A DNA stretch of 6,209 nucleotides from Candidatus Saccharimonadota bacterium (GTDB taxonomy: Bacteria; Patescibacteriota; Saccharimonadia; Saccharimonadales; Saccharimonadaceae): contig JAQGGY010000016.1 in assembly GCA_028289095.1 (NCBI GenBank), forward strand, positions 1 to 6,209. The letters are read 5' to 3'. Below, piece by piece: positions 4,087-6,209 of this stretch (position 1 is the stretch's first letter; the number at the start of each line of letters is the position of its first letter). The position numbers and the translations under genes were made by a program. The notes beneath the pieces were generated by a model that was not told the DNA's origin, did no database searches, and saw nothing but the letters and a program-made list of their open reading frames with translations.

Positions 4087-5250
4087 TTACGACTCGTCAG
4101 GAAAATGCTTGGCGAATTCTTGTGGAAGCGGTGCTTCGAATGTGCGTCGATCACTGATGGGGATAGTAATTTCTAATTGTTTAGCGTGCAGATATAAACG
4201 ATCTGCTTCAACACCATACACTCGGTCGCCTAGGATGGGTGTATTCATATATTTCGTATGGACGCGCAATTGATGAGTGCGGCCAGTGTAAGGGTGAAGT
4301 TCTAGCATAGCTAGTTCATCAGTCGCATGTAGTACTTTGTAATCAGTAATAGCGGACTTTCCTTTTACATCAACGCGGAAAGTACTTGGGGCAGATGGAT
4401 TGCGAGCAATTGGCAGGTCAATACGCGCAGCATCATTTTTCGGCACACCGACAGTAATCGCAATGTACGTCTTTTTTGTTTTGCGATCAGCGAATTGTTT
4501 TTGCAGCATGGTTGCTGTGGCTTCGTTGCGGGCGCCAATCATAATACCACTAGTATCGCGGTCAAGGCGGTGGACGATGCCTGGGCGGTTAGAATCGGCA
4601 TTGTAGGTGCAGTAGCGTCGGAAGAACTCGCCAACGGTGAACTCGTCATTTAACGCACCCTTGGCATGCGTTAAAACGCCGATTGGTTTGTTGATAACAA
4701 TGACGTTATCATCCAAATAGATGATGGGCAGTTCGTGTTCGCTGTAGTCGATGGCGTCCGGCGTATCAATCGCGATATTATCGGCATCAGTAATGTTAGA
4801 TTTAGGTGACAATTGCACTGCGCCGTTGACGCTAATATGTCCGGCTTTAATGTGCTTTTGCCATGTACTGCGTGATGTGCCAGGGTTGCGATCAGCTAGT
4901 TCAGAATCCAGTCGTCGTTTTGCTGATTTAGCGACGAATACATACGTGTCTTTTCCTTTGAATGGAAGCGCATATTCGGTGATATGATCCTGTGGGTTTA
5001 ATAAAATCTCGCCGTCGACATTTTCATCGATGGTTCGTATTTGCTCTAGTACATATTCCGGGCTGTCTAGTGCTTCATCGTCGATGAGGATATAGAAATT
5101 ACGTCGTGAAAACCGGAATGACACCAGCGTACTGAGCGGTGTTGTATTAGTAATTTTAACCTGTTCGACATTGCGAGGCGTGTTGTCTTCGCTGGCGATA
5201 TCAAATCGTCGCAAGACGGTGATGATATCCATACTTGATACTTTAACCAT
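4087..5250 (-). CDS. RluA/RluD-family rRNA pseudouridine synthase with S4 domain and N-terminal extension
   Basis: This enzyme should isomerise specific uridines in 23S rRNA to pseudouridine. An S4 RNA-binding domain lies at about residues 111-162 (RRLDSELADR...HISVNGA). The catalytic domain starts near 175, with INKPIGVLTHAKG (186-198) and the active-site motif HRLDRDTSG at 227-235, whose catalytic Asp is D230. Further family motifs are RTHQLRVH and LHAKQLEI near the C-terminus. The S4 domain places it with RluC/RluD rather than RluA; the exact target uridines cannot be told. At 387 aa it is longer than E. coli RluD (326 aa) because about 108 residues precede the S4 domain. The start is firm: AAGGAG at 5262-5257, 6 nt before the ATG, overlaps the end of trpS, indicating translational coupling. 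The alternative ATG at codon 7 has no such site. Confidence 0.93.
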   Translation of the reverse strand: MVKVSSMDIITVLRRFDIASEDNTPRNVEQVKITNTTPLSTLVSFRFSRRNFYILIDDEALDSPEYVLEQIRTIDENVDGEILLNPQDHITEYALPFKGKDTYVFVAKSAKRRLDSELADRNPGTSRSTWQKHIKAGHISVNGAVQLSPKSNITDADNIAIDTPDAIDYSEHELPIIYLDDNVIVINKPIGVLTHAKGALNDEFTVGEFFRRYCTYNADSNRPGIVHRLDRDTSGIMIGARNEATATMLQKQFADRKTKKTYIAITVGVPKNDAARIDLPIARNPSAPSTFRVDVKGKSAITDYKVLHATDELAMLELHPYTGRTHQLRVHTKYMNTPILGDRVYGVEADRLYLHAKQLEITIPISDRRTFEAPLPQEFAKHFPDES

Positions 5251-5252
5251 AA

Positions 5253-6209
5253 TTAGCTCCTTGGTCGCAGACCGACCGCCTGCTGCGCGCGTAGTAGCGT
5301 CGCAGTGGCTGTTTGTGACAGGTCGCGCTCTGACTGTTCTAGTTTTGCGATGATCGCTGCATCATCAACCGTCGCTAACTTCTGTTGGAAGTTAGTTAGG
5401 AATTGTTCAACTTCGGCTGCAACAACTTGCTTAAAATCACCGTAACGGGTTTGGCCTTCGAACTCGGCAATTGTTTCGGCAAGCGGCTGACTGCGTAGCA
5501 GGGAAAGGATTTCTAATAGGTTTGAAATACCTGGCTGGTTGGCTTTGTCGAAATGAATTTCGGCTTTGTCGTCTGTCGTTGCTGACATAACTTTTTTAGC
5601 AGCGACTGCCGGTTCATCGCCCAAGAAAATAACACCGCGGCCAGATTCGTCAGATTTGCTCATCTTTTTTGTCGGATCGATTAGGTCTTTAATACGCAGT
5701 CCTTGGTCGTTGCCAAAGAATTCGTGCTGTTTTGATACGACATCCGGAATCGTGAAAACCTCGCCGAACTTATTGTTAATACGCTCTGCGATATCACGCG
5801 TAAATTCAAGGTGCTGTGTTTGATCTTCGCCGACTGGGATGTATTGGGCATTGTATAGAAGAATATCAGCTGCCATGAGCACTGGATAGTTTAACAATCC
5901 CATTGATACATCTTTACGCATCTTTACATCTAAGTCATTGAGAAGCTTTGCATAAATAGCAATATTGTTTGGATTGTCAGCATTTACAATATCTATTGCA
6001 TATTCACCACTATCTAACAATTCAACTAGTATATCTTCTCGTGTTTGAGCGGATGTACTTTTCTCTTTAAATTGCGTCATTCGAGACAGCTCACCTTGAG
6101 AAGTGAAGCAATCAAGAATCCAAGTCAACTCACTATGAGCACTGACGTAGCTTTGGCGGTATAGGTAGATACTGTCATTTTCTAGCGGTAAACCAGCAGC
6201 GGTAAACAA
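5253..6209 (-). CDS. trpS: Tryptophanyl-tRNA synthetase, 5' end beyond the window
   Basis: This class I synthetase charges tRNA-Trp with tryptophan using ATP. The visible 318 codons run from within the Rossmann fold to the stop (TAA 5255-5253). By comparison with E. coli TrpS about 65 N-terminal residues, including the HIGH-like motif, lie past base 6209; the TTG at the window edge is an internal codon, not a start. Conserved stretches are GELSRMTQFKEKS (39-51), NYPVLMAADILLY (107-119), VGEDQTQHLEFTRDIAERIN (126-145) and the KMSKS loop at 182-186, followed by a helical anticodon-binding domain. Between FKEKS and NYPVLM there are about 55 residues where E. coli has 13, an AT-rich in-frame insertion (about 5910-6050). 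The gene heads the trpS-pseudouridine synthase-holB cluster. Confidence 0.97.
   Translation of the reverse strand: MFTAAGLPLENDSIYLYRQSYVSAHSELTWILDCFTSQGELSRMTQFKEKSTSAQTREDILVELLDSGEYAIDIVNADNPNNIAIYAKLLNDLDVKMRKDVSMGLLNYPVLMAADILLYNAQYIPVGEDQTQHLEFTRDIAERINNKFGEVFTIPDVVSKQHEFFGNDQGLRIKDLIDPTKKMSKSDESGRGVIFLGDEPAVAAKKVMSATTDDKAEIHFDKANQPGISNLLEILSLLRSQPLAETIAEFEGQTRYGDFKQVVAAEVEQFLTNFQQKLATVDDAAIIAKLEQSERDLSQTATATLLRAQQAVGLRPRS

Noticed and set aside
4064..5353. Several plus-strand frames of 60-78 codons across the trpS-synthase-holB cluster
   Set aside because: All lie opposite strongly conserved coding sequence and lack translation signals.
1..6209. Mobile elements, CRISPR arrays, toxin-antitoxin or phage genes
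   Set aside because: No transposase, integrase, regular repeat-spacer pattern, terminal inverted repeats or recognisable toxin/antitoxin sequence is visible. The tRNA gene shows no att-like 3' duplication within the window.

Overview
The window looks like a compact chromosomal segment from a small-genome bacterium. It has housekeeping genes packed a few bases apart, several small unrecognised acidic proteins, moderate GC and standard sigma70-type promoters. The genetic code reads as standard: no in-frame TGA occurs in any gene, and all eight open genes stop at TAA or TAG. A Patescibacteria/CPR lineage such as Saccharibacteria would fit the reduced, Cys-less style of the translation and replication genes, but this is an inference from flavour only. 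No mobile element, CRISPR array, phage gene or defence cassette is visible.

Layout. Bases 1-860 hold a small acidic protein gene on the minus strand (80-424) with its own promoter. Upstream of it is a minus-strand terminator (477-505) that closes a short unit with a possibly frameshifted small ORF (526-613). An AT-rich intergenic stretch with three inverted repeats follows. Bases 823-979 are a complete plus-strand tRNA-Thr(GGT) unit: promoter, tRNA with encoded CCA, terminator. Next on the plus strand are a CXXC/CXXC putative zinc-binding protein (1090-1545) and ribosomal protein bL33 (1718-1924), each with its own promoter and terminator. Two back-to-back hairpins (1943-2037) separate bL33 from a convergent minus-strand gene for a very acidic 119-residue protein (2052-2411). 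That gene is driven by a promoter matching the sigma70 consensus at all 12 hexamer positions with 17 bp spacing.

Bases 2496-6209 are a minus-strand cluster in the order trpS (5' end cut off by the window) - RluA/RluD-type pseudouridine synthase - DNA polymerase III delta' subunit (holB) - membrane-anchored TPR protein. The first three genes are separated by only 2 bp and are probably co-transcribed and translationally coupled. The TPR gene sits 86 bp further on, behind an extended -10 element placed so close to its ATG that a leaderless transcript is predicted.

Together the genes serve tRNA charging, rRNA modification, ribosome structure and replication-clamp loading. The most unusual points are an AT-rich insertion of about 45 residues inside the TrpS catalytic domain, an extra N-terminal region of about 108 residues on the pseudouridine synthase, the perfect promoter in front of an unknown acidic protein, the probable leaderless TPR gene, and the small frameshifted ORF. 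I see no clear evidence for a wholly new multi-gene system.
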